64,000 nt of DNA, from positions 10,056,918 through 10,120,917 of the forward strand of contig NW_024467101.1 of NCBI RefSeq assembly GCF_017591425.1, in the 5' to 3' direction. Position numbers and translations under genes: made by a program. Of this stretch, positions 20,721-31,180 are shown in pieces (positions within the stretch are counted from its first letter, which is position 1; the number at the start of each line of letters is the position of its first letter). The DNA is from Ochotona curzoniae (taxonomy: Eukaryota > Chordata > Mammalia > Lagomorpha > Ochotonidae). The notes below the pieces were generated by a model. It had not been told where the DNA came from, did not search any database, and worked only from the letters and a program-made list of their open reading frames with translations.

Positions 20721-21789
20721 AGGATGAACATGAGACCAAGAGCATGGCAGGAGCCAGGTTCCCACTCCAGCACCATTGAAGTCCCAGCAAGGGTTTCAGC
20801 AGAAAACGCATGAGGCAGCAAGATCTCCTACGCTTCTAGCTCAGGACTTTCTCCCCACCCGATGTCCGGCTCTCCTTCTCCAATTCTTGACTCACACAAA
20901 CCACTGTGTGTTTGGGCTGCCGATGGTTGTCACCTGTTCCCAGAGTGCAGGTCCAGGGGGATCAGTAGAGATCCAGAGTGCCCATGGCCTCTTCATGGTG
21001 TGGACTTGTGTCTTTGGACTCTGCCTGCCCTGTTTGTTTTTCACAGGGCCGTTATTTTTCAAGCATGCCCACTTCCTCATCAGCACCTCCCTTGCATGTC
21101 AGCACCTGGGAAGGTGTGGTGATGGGTAAGGCAGTTATTTTTGATGAATGGAGAAGCCAAATGCCAGAGCAGAGGCAAGGACACCTGCCCCATCCCAAAG
21201 ATGGCCTGGAACTGTCTTCTGGGTCCCATCCCTGCTTCTCCATCCATGCCCAACATTGGCTATAACCCAGGCCAAGCTCACACCTCTGACAACAAAGGCT
21301 GGAGGGAGGACTCTCATGAAATCTCGTTGAGCCTGGAACCTGCATCCTCCCCCTCCCTGCCTCCCTCTGCCGCTTCCAGTTTCATTCAATCTCCTTCTTG
21401 TTCCTTTTTTTTTTAATACTGTCATTCTTCCCTTGATTTATTAACAACACCATTATTAAATCCTGCTCCCAGCTAGGCAATGGGAAACTGACAAAGAGAG
21501 ACATACACGTGGAAAGGACTTGGGGCAAGGTAGGGTAGGGGTAGCGATGCAGAGGAGAAAGCAGATCCCAGAATCAGAGAACAGAGAGGAAGGGGGGTCG
21601 GGTCTGAGACAGGATGGCCTTCTGACCATAGCAGGTGTGGCTTTCTTGGGGTTCACTTCGACACCTCTTCCACCTAGTGTTAATGGAAGTCTCCCCACAG
21701 GCAGCCCACCAGTGTGCACCCTTGCTGCATTACCGGGCCGGGTCCTGCACATGTCAGGAATAGTGTGATGCTGCGAGTGTGCGCTCCAG
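20721..21789. other. Anonymous noncoding sequence
   Basis: No gene. Overlapping frames at 20.78-21.43 kb on both strands lack any domain. A T-run lies at 21406-21415. Confidence 0.4.
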
Positions 21790-21905
21790 GGGTAGACTGT
21801 GTGGGGTGTGACTCCCAGCTCTACCACGGGCAGATTGTTTGACCTTGAGTAAAAGGCCTGGCCTCTCCTAGCATCAGCACCTGCAGAATGAGAGCAGGGG
21901 TTGAA
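21790..21905 (+). mobile_element. MIR-like remnant
   Basis: GTGTGACTCCCAGCTCTACCACGGGCAGATTGTTTGACCTTGAGTAA ... CAGAATGAGAGCAGG is a forward MIR core. Confidence 0.65.
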
Positions 21906-22890
21906 TGCCCTGCTGGGGTTTCTGTGTGGCTTGGTGGCACTGGAAGATGAAGCCTCCTGCACTCTCTTCTGTCTCTTTATAGCAGCGAACAAACTGCTGT
22001 TGTCTGGTAGCTGGGCAAACCACACTATTTCTTCTGAGCCTCCACTTCCCCTTCTGAAGTCCTCCTGGTACAAAAGCCCTTGGTGAGGCACAACAGACAG
22101 AAGCAAGCTTGGCAACTGACTCCCACGAGACTTGGAAGAAAGTGGAAGACAGGAGGATTCCCCTTTCTTCAGTGGATAATAAACCTGCTGAACTCTTCAT
22201 TAGCAAGCCAACCTCACAGATTGGAGGGCAGGGGAGACACAGAGGCTGTGAGAGGCACAGACAGGGCACCAACAAGCCCAGCAGACAGCGATAAGCAGGA
22301 AAGCTGCCTTATCTGGCCATGAACGCACTCAACAGTGATGTTGAGTTCACCTGCCAGGTATGGGTGGAGGCAGTCATAGGGAGGCAGAGTCTTAGGGTTG
22401 CATCCCCAACACACTTGCCAAGTTCCCAAGAGACCCAAGGCAGGGCGCCCACTGCCTGGAGGAAGGAGCTGCTCACACAGCAGAGCTCAAGTGCAGAAAG
22501 CATTTCTGCTCTGTCAGGCTCGCAAGATCCAGACATGCAGTGGACAGGGAGTGGCAGTACTTTCAGCGCGATGCTCTTGCCTGCACCTCCTCCCCTCCAG
22601 CGGCCTCTCCCTGGCTCAGAGGAAGGCATGACGCTGTCCGTGGTGCTGACCAGAGAGCTAGGGCCTGGGAACAGGGCTAACAGGGTCGCATGGAAGGGTG
22701 TTGCCTGGTTTGGCTCCACCAAGATGTTCTTCCTCTCATGAGAAAGTCAAGGAAAGACAGGAATAGTCTTTACCACTTGGTGTCCCATTCCAACACTGGC
22801 ATTTCTTCAAGCTGGTATCAGTTCCAGGGATTCCTAGAATCCTGAGGAATCCAGGAAGCAACGCCTGGACCATTCCCTACAACACAGCCT
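21906..22890. other. Anonymous noncoding sequence
   Basis: No recognised gene or repeat. The 219-aa minus-strand frame at 21.46-22.12 kb is Ser/Pro-rich without motifs and overlaps the MIR. Confidence 0.4.
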
Positions 22891-22894
22891 CAGG

Positions 22895-22989
22895 AGGATA
22901 CCTGGTGTGTGTGGTTGAGTGACATCAGGAACTTCACTTGGCTTCTTTGTGCCTCGGTTTTCTTTTCCTTAAAATGGTTACAGTATGGG
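22895..22989 (+). mobile_element. MIR remnant, interrupted by a CSINE
   Basis: GTTGAGTGACATCAGGAACTTCACTTGGCTTC, GTGCCTCGGTTTTC and CTTAAAATGGTTACAGTATG are forward MIR. The CSINE at 22.99-23.30 kb entered here, and an AAAACTGGGTACAATGAT segment on its far side looks like the decayed target-site duplication. Confidence 0.65.
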
Positions 22990-23302
22990 TGGCCAGCATG
23001 ATGGTATTGTTGGCTAAGCCTCCTCCTGAGGCACCTGCATCCCATATGGATACAGTTTGAGTCCCAGCTGATCCACTTCCAATCTAGCTTCATTCAATGT
23101 TCTGTGGAAGCAGTGGAAGATGGCACAAGTGCTTGGGCTCCTGAAATCATGTGAGAGTCTCAGAAGAACCATTTGGCTCCCGGCTTTGGACCAGCCCAAC
23201 TCCAATCATTGTGGCTATTCAGGGAGTGAATAGATGGAAGATCTTTCTGTGTGTCATTCTAACTCTAACTCTGCCTTTCAACTAAAAACAAATAAACCTT
23301 TA
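22990..23302 (+). mobile_element. CSINE, full-length old copy inside a MIR
   Basis: GGTGGCCAGCATGATGGTATTG head, CATCCCATATGGATACAG, GTTTGAGTCCCAGCTGATCC, GATGGCACAAGTGCTTGGGC, TCCCGGCTTTGGACCAGCCC, AGGGAGTGAATAGATGGAAG and AACAAATAAACCTTT are in order. Confidence 0.9.
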
Positions 23303-23519
23303 AAACTGGGTACAATGATATTACAAATTTGATAGTTGGAAGAGCAAATCTGTCCATTAGTCAAATACTGCTCAGCTGTTGCACGCACTGGGTACACTGA
23401 AGAATCTTAACCCAATATGAAAGTTGTGTCATTCTGCTAAATGGCATTATACAAGAGTAGAACTCTAGGGATAGAAATCCAAGGGGGCTTGGCTAGTAGC
23501 AGAGGCTGGGAGAAATGAA
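23303..23519. other. Anonymous noncoding sequence
   Basis: Nothing recognised beyond the MIR tail. Confidence 0.35.
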
Positions 23520-23695
23520 TTGACTGCCAATATAGTATGTGGGAGTTTTTGAAGTGTCAAATGTAACCAAACAATGAAGGTGTTGTTTGACACACTATTG
23601 TATACATGTGTCAAAGTTCATCAAACAGCACATTTCAAAAAGGGTGAGTTTGAGTCGTGCTCCACTGACCTGAGTTTTTTTTTTTTAAAGCTGAG
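23520..23695 (+). mobile_element. L1M 3'UTR fragment
   Basis: ACACTATTGTATACATGTGTCAAAGTTCATCAAACAGCACATTTCAAAAAGGGTG matches the old L1 3'UTR phrase 'gtcaaaactcatcgaactgtacacttaaaatgtgtg' and ends in a T/A-rich tail. Confidence 0.65.
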
Positions 23696-24549
23696 AGGAT
23701 TAGTACATGTGTGGGGTATGCAAAAGACCTAACTCATGCTAGCCATTTGAAAGGGGTTTCTAACATCTGCTCAGGGATGATGGAGCTAGGTTGCTGTACT
23801 CCCACATTCCAGTAGGTGTCACTAACACACTCCAGGCCATTCTTTGAGTCATGGCTCCTGTAAGGGATACAGTTACATCTTTGCTCCAGTTAAAAGTTCC
23901 ATTGAGAGAAAGGGATATTTCTGTGCTTCTCAAGGACTGATTAGGTGGCAAATCTGGCCCTCTCTACCATATAGATGAGTGAAATAATGAACACAACTTA
24001 GTTTCACACACCTGAGACCCACATGATGCTGTGTTATACCCACAAGGAATGCTAAGAGCACATCTTGATACTCCATGCCCACAGTGGAACCCCCAGGACA
24101 CCAATGTCTTATGGGGCCAGACCTGGACCTAGGTGGACGTGTTCCTTCCCAGCCCCTTGCGGCTGTGCCTCTTCCAATAACAATATTTTCTCTGCTCCCT
24201 CTGAAGAGAAAGTCATGTGTTAAATGGAAGATTTGCTTGAGTGAGTCGCTGGGAACCTAAGCGAAATCATATTAAGGAAGTAATATTTATTATGTCCATA
24301 AAGCAACTCACACAGGCAAAGTCCGGGGGCCAGATGGGCGGCCCAGATGTGCGGAAGCCAAATCAAGCTTGTCAGAGGGTGGGGAGGTGGAGGCGGGGCC
24401 TATGAGTTACAGCCGGTCAGCCTGGAGATGGACTAGGTCAGCGGCTGAGAGGGATGACGGGGTGGGGAGTTGTTCTCAGAGAAAAAACAGGGCAGGGGGT
24501 GTCCCCTACAAAGGGAAGAGGCAACTGGATGAGCAAAATGAGGGAGGAA
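23696..24549. other. Anonymous noncoding sequence
   Basis: No recognised gene or family. Confidence 0.4.
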
Positions 24550-24705
24550 GGAAATAGTAACAGGGAGGGCTATGATAGAAGGGAGGAAAGAAGGAGGGAG
24601 AAAAGAATGGAAGGAAGGGAGGGAGGGAGGGAAGAGGAAAGGAAGGGAGGATGGAGGGAGGGAGAGAAGGAGGGACGGACAGAAGGAAGGAAGGAGGCAG
24701 AGGGG
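24550..24705 (+). repeat. Purine-rich GGAA/GGGA tract with G-quadruplex motif
   Basis: About 155 bp almost all purine. At 24617-24631 four GGG runs are separated by single A residues, a textbook intramolecular G-quadruplex pattern. Arg/Glu/Gly-rich frames are by-products. Confidence 0.9.
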
Positions 24706-25920
24706 AATTCCTGCTGGCCAAGCTGCGCAAGCCCTTGCTTGTTCAAAGGTATACAGGCACCAGACAGGTTGGAGCTGGGAGTTAGTACATTGCTTCGAAG
24801 GAGACTGCTGCTCCTTTGTACAGAGGAAGCCCCTCTGTGTGTTCTGGAAACACAGAATGAAAAGGTGAGTTTAGTGTTGGTGCCAACTATCCTTGCAGAT
24901 GAAACCTCTTGTACAAGCTCATAGAAAACGCAGGTGATGAAAAATAAAATACACACACACACACACAAAAAAAAATGGGTAGGGATTGCAAAGTGTTTTT
25001 TGCACTGAAATAAACTTAACGTTTGGCTCCATCTTCCAGGGACTTTTCAGTCAGCCACAATCTCAGCTAGAAGAATGGAAGGAGAGTGGAGGATGGGAAT
25101 GGAGGGTGTGGTGATGGCCAGAACCTCCAACCTGCTTGCTCAGCCCCCGGTGAGATGATGGACTTCATCGCAGGCCAGATCCAGCCTGCCGTCCAGGAGT
25201 GTTCTCCTGGACCACCTGTGCCTGTAACCCCACCAGAGTCACCCCTAACTGCAGGAAGCCCAGACAATTGCCTTCTTGTCCCAAAGGGAGCTCCTGATGC
25301 TGAAGTGACATACGTTCATGCCACGTCCCGACCACCACACGGCAATGGTGACTTTCTTGCCCTTGGTCAGGGGCCCTCCCTCTCCCTGTCCATAACCCAT
25401 AGCTCTTGTCAGCTAATCTGAGCCTACTCTGCTGAGGTGGAATGTTCTCTTTGGAAGTTTGGCGTTGATGAAGGAGATAATGGTGCTGCTTCAGAAACGG
25501 TGGGCAGAGAAGTCATCAGTAGTAACATCAGCCTGCCACCCAGTGTGTCCATGGTCTCTACTGAAGCTTGCAGTGTAATCCATCCTCTCAGGCACCCACT
25601 TTTTCTCCATCCCCCAGGGACTCAGACCCACTGTCCAGCTTCCTCCAGGTCACAGTGACTGGGCCGTGACCCAAGCCACTTCGTGAGAACGAGTGTTCTC
25701 ACTTTGGCCGTGACGCCATGTGGGAGTGCTGGGGCTGGACTCCGGCTCAAGGCCCTGACTCAAGCTTCTTGCTAAGGAAGGGCTTTGGGGATCAGGTGTG
25801 CACAGCAGTAGGTAGATCTGGCCCTTCAGCACCAGGCAGAGTCTCGCTCGCATCCCAGGGTACCTGCTTCAGCGTCACAGGAGACCTGACAAGTCTCAGC
25901 ATTTCTCTAAATCCCTGGGC
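24706..25920. other. Anonymous noncoding sequence with (CA)n
   Basis: A (CA)n run lies at 24952-24966 with an adjoining A-run. 25.0-25.7 kb is GC-moderate and open in one frame (25086-25421), but has no domain, no splice context I trust and no codon bias evidence. Confidence 0.4.
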
Positions 25921-26350
25921 AGCCTCGGTGATGGCTCAGTAACCAGGTCCTTACCACTCACGTGGGAGACCCAAGCTGACTTCCCAGATCTTGGCTTTGT
26001 CCAGGCCTTTGGGGAAATCTGGGGACTGCACAGACACATAGGTGCTAGTCCTCTCTCTCTCGCACACACATATGCATATGCATCTCTCTCTCTCCTCCCT
26101 CTCTCTCCCTCGCCTTATCCTCTCCTCTTCACCTCTCTCTGTTCTCTCTCCCTTCTCCCTCTCTTTGCTCTCTCTCGTACACACGCATACACATTCATTT
26201 ATCTCCATCTCTCTCTCACACACACACATGCATCTCTCTCTTCCCCTTTCTCTTTCAGGCCTTCCTCTTCCCCAACACATACACACACTCATCTCTCTCT
26301 CTCCATCTCCCTCCCACACACCTCTCTCTCTTTAATAAATGAATTAAAAA
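25921..26350 (+). mobile_element. CSINE with greatly expanded CT/CA tail
   Basis: CCTCGGTGATGGCTCAGTAACCAGG head, CACTCACGTGGGAGACCC, TTGGCTTTGTCCAGGCC, GGGGAAATCTGG. The normal short pyrimidine tail is replaced by about 290 bp of CTCTCT and CACACA blocks (26050-26335), ending AATAAATGAATTAAAAA. Confidence 0.7.
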
Positions 26351-26784
26351 TTTGAAATAGAGAGCCAGACAGTTTGAGTCAAGACTGACTTCCCTGAAGA
26401 AAGACACATGTGTGAAATAAATACATCCACAGTGAGACTGGCCCACCCTCAATGCCCCGGGGGCTGCACATCAGCATCTCATGTTAGAAAGAGGCTTCAA
26501 CAAACAATGACAAGAGTGTCGACCCCTCGGGGTTCACGACGCTATTCGTTTGCGCGTAGGATCAGAGCATTGCTGGACCCTGCACGCAAGGCTTAATGCT
26601 GCCTGCTGGGACGGGACCCAGCAAGAAGCAAACCCAGCCCCAGAGAGACATCCAGTGCTGGACGTGTGTCTGTGAGTGTCCGCAAGGTGCAGGGCCGGGT
26701 CCACCCCACACAATGCCTGCAGAAGGGAAGCTGATTCCGAGGAGCAGACGTTTCTGGAAGGGACTTGGCAGGGCCTCCCTAGCA
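26351..26784. other. Anonymous noncoding sequence
   Basis: Several CpGs around 26515-26560 (GTCGACCCC, CACGACGC, TTTGCGCG). No gene recognised. Confidence 0.4.
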
Positions 26785-27110
26785 TTTTGCATTAACTCAA
26801 GAAAAGTTGGGAGGGTTATGCAAATGGGCCTGTTGAATAAAGAATATTCCTGGTTTAAAAAAAAATCATTATGCAGAACGGCTTCCCCTTTGCATAAGGT
26901 GGCAAAAATTATCTCCCTGGTGCCAATTATGTGCTTGTTAGCGCTGACATTCTCGGAGTCATTACTCCGAATGGGTGCCGTTTATGTGAGAGCTACACTG
27001 GGTTCCATTGTAATTTTTTTTCCCCCTCTGTTTACAACCCGGTATAATAAATGTCATTTTTTCAAATGTTAAGGTATTTGGTATTTAATCTATCATTAAA
27101 ACTTGGAATG
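26785..27110. promoter_or_regulatory. Strong candidate conserved noncoding element
   Basis: Repeat-free AT-rich block. It holds the POU octamer ATGCAAAT at 26818-26825, TGAATAAAGAATATTCC, TCATTATGCAG, CCAATTATGTGC, TGTTTACAAC (forkhead-like) and a 16-bp inverted repeat CGGAGT-CATT-ACTCCG at 26954-26969. Density of factor-type cores and lack of decay into known repeats suggest an enhancer. Conservation untested. Confidence 0.45.
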
Positions 27111-27327
27111 TGTTTGCCCCCTCAAAGGTACCCACATGCAAACACCCTCAGATGGTACTGGGTGGAACAGGCATTCCACGCTCCTTCCTGGGCCACACCA
27201 CGCCCTGTGGGATGCCATGAGTCCCATCTGGAAATTGCCACAGTGCTTGTGCGGAATCAGCTTTCTGTAACACCACTGAGGGGCATGGCTCTTGCTGTTG
27301 CTGATGACAACTGCCTTGGCAACGTTA

Positions 27328-27572
27328 GGGTCGGCATTGTGCTGCAGTGAGTGAAGCCACCGCCTGTAAGGTCAGCATCTCCCATGGCCACCAGTTTGAG
27401 TCCTGGCTGCTTCGATCGAACTCCCTGCTAACACACCTGAGAAAGCAGTGGATGAGGATGGCTCAAGGGCTTGGGTACCTGCTGCATTGCTGTAGGGTTG
27501 CTGGATGGAGTTCCAGGCTTCTAGATTCAGCCCTGGCCATTAAGGCCATCTTGGAAGTGATGAGAAAGTCAG

Positions 27573-27603
<31 letters not shown>

Positions 27604-27671
27604 ATCTTTCCCTTTCTTTCTGTGTAACTGTACCTTTCATATAAGTGAAGAAAACTTTTCAAAGAAATAAA
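27328..27671 (+). mobile_element. CSINE, full-length old copy with (CT)n tail
   Basis: GGGTCGGCATTGTGCTGCAG head, CATCTCCCATGGCCACC, GTTTGAGTCCTGGCTGC, GGCTCAAGGGCTTGGG, TTCAGCCCTGGCCATTAAGGCC, and a perfect (CT)n run at 27578-27602 before the A-rich end. Confidence 0.85.
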
Positions 27672-27719
27672 GGCAATTGCAGCAAAATGGAAAAAGACGG
27701 TAAGGAAGAGAAAGAAGAC

Positions 27720-28208
27720 ATCCCGAACAACAGGAAAATGATGGGTTATTAAGTAAATTGTGTGGAAATACTGAGTGATTCTCTAGTGGAGGAGTAATCA
27801 AGGGGAATTTCGACCTCACACCATGCACACAAAGGAAGCCCACCTAGGAAAAGTAAAAACTAGGAAGCAAATAGAGCAAAACAAAGGAAACCATTTCTGT
27901 GACCCTAAGTGGCAGCAGGGAGCAGCTCTTAAAAATGTCCAAAGACATGTGATCATGACCGTGGTGAGGGGTAGAATCTACGACTTCGTAGTTACAGGTA
28001 TCCGTCCTATAGTCACCAAGGTTAACAAGAAGTTAATAAGAAATTTACAAAAAAAAAAAAATACCAATCGGAAACTCAGAGATGAACCAATCAGCAAAGA
28101 AAAAAGCTGAGAAAATCCAATGGAAAAAAAATGGATGGAATACACTAGTAAACTCACCGAAAGGGAAAGAAAAGGACATATAACCCCAGCACGTTCACTC
28201 ACAGTCGC
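27720..28208 (+). mobile_element. Old L1 ORF2 remnant, left part
   Basis: GAATTTCGACCTCACACCATGCACAC, AGCAAAACAAAGGAAACCATTTC and CAGAGATGAACCAATCAGC follow the late ORF2 order of L1 (normally 'tctcacaccatatac', 'gcaaaggaaacaatc'). Frame is broken many times. It continues at 29.04 kb after CSINE insertions. Confidence 0.7.
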
Positions 28209-28278
28209 CGGGGGCCAGCGTGGAGCAGCAGATGTCGTGGCTTCTGCATCCGTTACGAGTCTCTGCCACTCCGCATTC

Positions 28279-28507
28279 TTTATTTTTATTGTAAAGGCAG
28301 ATTTAGAGAGGGAAGGAGAGACAGAAAGATCTTCGATCCACTGGTTCATTCCCCAAGTGGCCACAATGGGTGGAGCTGAGCCAATCCGAAGTCAGATGCC
28401 AAGAGCTTCTTGCAGGTCTCCCATGCAGGTGCAGGGTCCTAAGGCTTTGGGCAATTCTCTACTGCTTTCCCAAGCCACAAGCAGGGAGCTAGATAAGAAG
28501 TGGAACT
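28279..28507 (-). mobile_element. 5'-truncated CSINE nested in a CSINE
   Basis: TTTATTTTTATTGTAAAGGCAG tail side, GATCCACTGGTTCATTCCCC, CAGGTCTCCCATGCAGGTGC, CAAGCCACAAGCAGGGAGC, GAAGTGGAACTGC. The head is missing. Confidence 0.8.
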
Positions 28508-28556
28508 GCTCTACTTCTCATCCAGCTCCCTGCTAGCATGTGCCTGGGAGAGCATC

Positions 28557-28917
28557 AAAAGATGGCCAGGTTGGCCCGGCGCGGTGGCGCAAGTGGTTAA
28601 GTCCTCGCCTTGTAACCCCGGGATCCCATATGGGCGCCGGTTCTATCCCGGCAGCCCCGCTTCCCTTCCAGCTCCCTGCCTGTGGCCTGGGAAAGCAGTC
28701 GAGGACGGCCCAAAGCTTTGGGACCCTGCACCCGCATGGGAGACCCAGAAGAGGCTCCTGGCTTCGGATCGGCATAGCATCGGCCGTTGCGCTCACTTGG
28801 GGAGTGAATCATCGGACGGAAGATCTTCCTCTCTGTCTCTCCTTTCTGTATATCCGCCTTTCCAATAAAAGCATAATAAAAATAAATCTTTTTTTTTAAA
28901 AAAAAAAGATGGCCAGG
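28557..28917 (+). mobile_element. Young full-length CSINE with perfect target-site duplication
   Basis: The element is 28571-28903. AAAAGATGGCCAGG stands at 28557-28570 and 28904-28917. The head GGCCCGGCGCGGTGGCGCAAG carries an A-box match (TGGCGCAAGTGG); GGTTCTATCCCGG is a near-match B box. The body includes GAGGACGGCCCAAAGC and GGATCGGCATAGCATCGGCC; the tail has CTCTCTGTCTCTCC, AATAAAAGC and a T/A-rich end. This is the best-preserved SINE in the window and the strongest taxonomic marker. Confidence 0.98.
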
Positions 28918-29034
28918 CACCTGATCTCAACCTGGCCCAACCCTGGCCATTGAAAGGTCTTTCTGTCTCTCCCTCTTCTCTGTAGCCCTGCCTTTCAAAT
29001 AACTAAATAAATCTTTAAAGAAAAAAAACAATAA

Positions 29035-29720
29035 AAAGGATGAGGGGCACATAGATTTAAAAAACCATGACACATAGCACTTGACCCCATTACATTGGCA
29101 AAAATAATTGAGCATGTTTTGATAGGCGTGTGGTAAGAAAAGAATTCTTGCATACAACTAAACAGAGTGTGAATGATGTGGACATCAAAGAAGCTGTCTC
29201 CCCAGATTTCATGGAATAAAATGTGAAAATACTCAAGAGCCCTGCAACCTCCCCCTTGGTGATACATCCGGGAGAAATTAGATCCCCACCCACCCCTCAA
29301 AAGCCATGCACACCATGTTCCCTGCATTCTTGCTGTGACTGGAATGGAACAACTGGAATCTCCCTTCAGTCGGGGATCAGGTGAGCAGTAAGTATAAGGA
29401 TGCAACCAAGGGGATATCAGGCACCTGCCAGGAGCAGCGATTCTGATCCACAGGCAGCAACCTGAGTGTATCTCAAAACCCACACTGTGCAGGAAGCCTG
29501 GGCAACAGAAGGGTTACCAGCAGCCATCTGTGCAACTTTCAAAGGCATGCATCCCAGAGCCTCTCCAAGGGAATAGATATCGTTGGCCACGCGCACCTGC
29601 GGGCTCTGAATGCAAGGCTCAAAAGACAACTGGTGGGAAAAAAAAAATGTCTGCATTGAGGAAGTGCAGTCTTTTCTTATCATTGTTCCCCAAACAATAC
29701 AGCACGATGGCTCTTTACAT
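29035..29720 (+). mobile_element. Old L1 ORF2/3'UTR remnant, right part
   Basis: Continues the L1 of 27.7 kb: ACTTGACCCCATTACATTGGC, GTTTTGATAGGCGTGTGG, GATACATCCGGGAGAAATTAG, GACTGGAATGGAACAACTGGAA and GTGAGCAGTAAGTATAAGGATGC parallel the last part of ORF2, heavily mutated. Confidence 0.65.
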
Positions 29721-30179
29721 GGTATTTACACTGGGGGAAATGTGCTAAGTCATCTGGCATCGATTTTACGTCTACAGAAAGACTGTGTAGGTTCTAGGCA
29801 GATAAGGTCACGTCTTACCTAAGAGGCTTGAGCATCTGTGGGAGTTGGATGCCCACCCAGGGACTCTGGAATCAGGACATGGCCTTATAGTCAAAGGTCT
29901 GGGGAGCTGGAGGGGCACATGTGTTACAGTGATTGTCAACATTGGCAAGAGGACCAGGTACTGTGGTAGAAGATGGAAAGTAAGTGGAGGAGGCAGGGCA
30001 GTGTCATGGAAAGCAAAGGTAGTGCCTTGCAGAGGAAGCCTGCACAGGTTTGCACCTCTAAGTCTCCTCCTCCTCTAAAATACGCATTGGGTGGTTTGTT
30101 GTTTTACCAGGAAAATGCTCTAAATAGGTGAGCAATGGGCAGAGTTAGGTATAGGTGGGCTCCACATAGAATCTGTAAC
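29721..30179. other. Anonymous noncoding sequence
   Basis: Nothing recognised. Confidence 0.35.
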
Positions 30180-30300
30180 TCATTGAGTATGGATAAATTC
30201 ATTCATAAGACATGAGTTTGCAAATGAGGAAATCAAGGCTTGGATTAGGGCAACTGACCATTGCAGCTCACCGAGGGCCGATGGGGCTGAACTGAGACTT
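30180..30300 (-). mobile_element. MIR remnant
   Basis: GAGTTTGCAAATGAGGAAATCAAGGCTTGG ... CGATGGGGCTGAACTGAGAC is reversed MIR. Confidence 0.6.
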
Positions 30301-30329
30301 CAGTATGCACCGTTCTCTGCTAGAGGTGA

Positions 30330-30362
30330 TGAGAAAGAGAAAGAGAGAGAGGAGAGAGAGAG
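30330..30362 (+). repeat. GA-rich run
   Basis: AAAGAGAAAGAGAGAGAGGAGAGAG-type simple repeat. Confidence 0.8.
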
Positions 30363-30629
30363 AATTGTTCTGCTCTATCGGGGCCAGCTCACCCTGCTCC
30401 CTCCCCATCAGCCCCACCAGGCACTGTACACAGTGACACCTGTCAGGCCAAGCCCCAGACTGCACCTGCTGCATGGTTGTGCTACTGCCCCCACCAGATC
30501 CCAGCCATCACTGGGGTGTCAAGGAAGTGATGCCACAGCAGCTGTCTGGAAATGCAAAGAATGCTGTCGTTCCCCAACAAGAAGGGTGTTTTCCTCGCAC
30601 CTGTTCGGTATTTATCCTTAAAAACCAAG

Positions 30630-31140
30630 CCAAAACTGAAATAGGCAAGGGCGTGGAGATGGAGTGGTGCAGACTGTTGGTGAGAGCTGTAAGTGTGCAG
30701 CAGTCGCTGCACAAAACAGAGCAAACAGCTCTGAGAAGGGTTGAACAAAGAGCTATTCACCCTGTGACCCAGACATCCCTCTTCTGGACGTGGACCCAAA
30801 ATAATGGAAGGCCAGGAGCCCAAAGAGACCATGGCACACCCATGCGAGGCAGAGTCACTTGAATGTCGTGGATGGATGGATGCATGAGTACTCACACATG
30901 GAACACCACTCAGCCCAGTAAAGGCTGAGGATGCTGACTCCTGCTACAAGACGCAGGAAACTGGAGGACCTTATGCCAGCCATGCTTGTCAGAGATGGGC
31001 AAATACTGTGCAGGAGTAGTCAAATCTACAGAAAAGAGAAGGTAGAAGGTGGCTATTAGGGGGTTGGGGAGATAGGTTTGTAATGAAGGGCTGTTTTTTG
31101 GGGAGGAGTCTCTGTGTTGTAAGAGTAAAATTTCCTGCAA
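30630..31140 (+). mobile_element. Second old L1 ORF2/3'UTR remnant
   Basis: GGCAAGGGCGTGGAGATGGAG, GAGCTATTCACCCTGTGACCC, AACACCACTCAGCCCAGTAAAGG, AACTGGAGGACCTTATGCC, GGGCAAATACTGTGC and GGGGGTTGGGGAGATAGG follow the end of L1 ORF2 and its 3'UTR in correct order. No open frame survives. Confidence 0.75.
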
Positions 31141-31180
31141 TTGGTGCCCCATAATCTATCTGCGTAGCCCCAGTTCTACG

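Larger units (their letters stand above)
28209..29030 (+). mobile_element. Host CSINE split by two later CSINEs
   Basis: Head GGGGGCCAGCGTGGAGCAGC at about 28209, middle CTACTTCTCATCCAGCTCCCTGCTAGC at about 28508, and 3' part CCTGGCCCAACCCTGGCC ... CTTTCAAATAACTAAATAAATC at 28918-29020 belong to one plus-strand CSINE. Two gaps are filled by a minus CSINE (28279-28507) and a young plus CSINE (28571-28903). Confidence 0.75.

Noticed and set aside
21456..22115. 219-codon minus-strand open frame
   Set aside because: Ser/Pro-rich without motifs, runs across a MIR remnant.
25086..25421. Possible exon (plus-strand frame)
   Set aside because: No domain, no convincing splice sites, and no neighbouring exons.
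28571..28650. Functional tRNA gene
   Set aside because: The A-box and near-B-box belong to a CSINE head; there is no complete cloverleaf or tRNA terminator.
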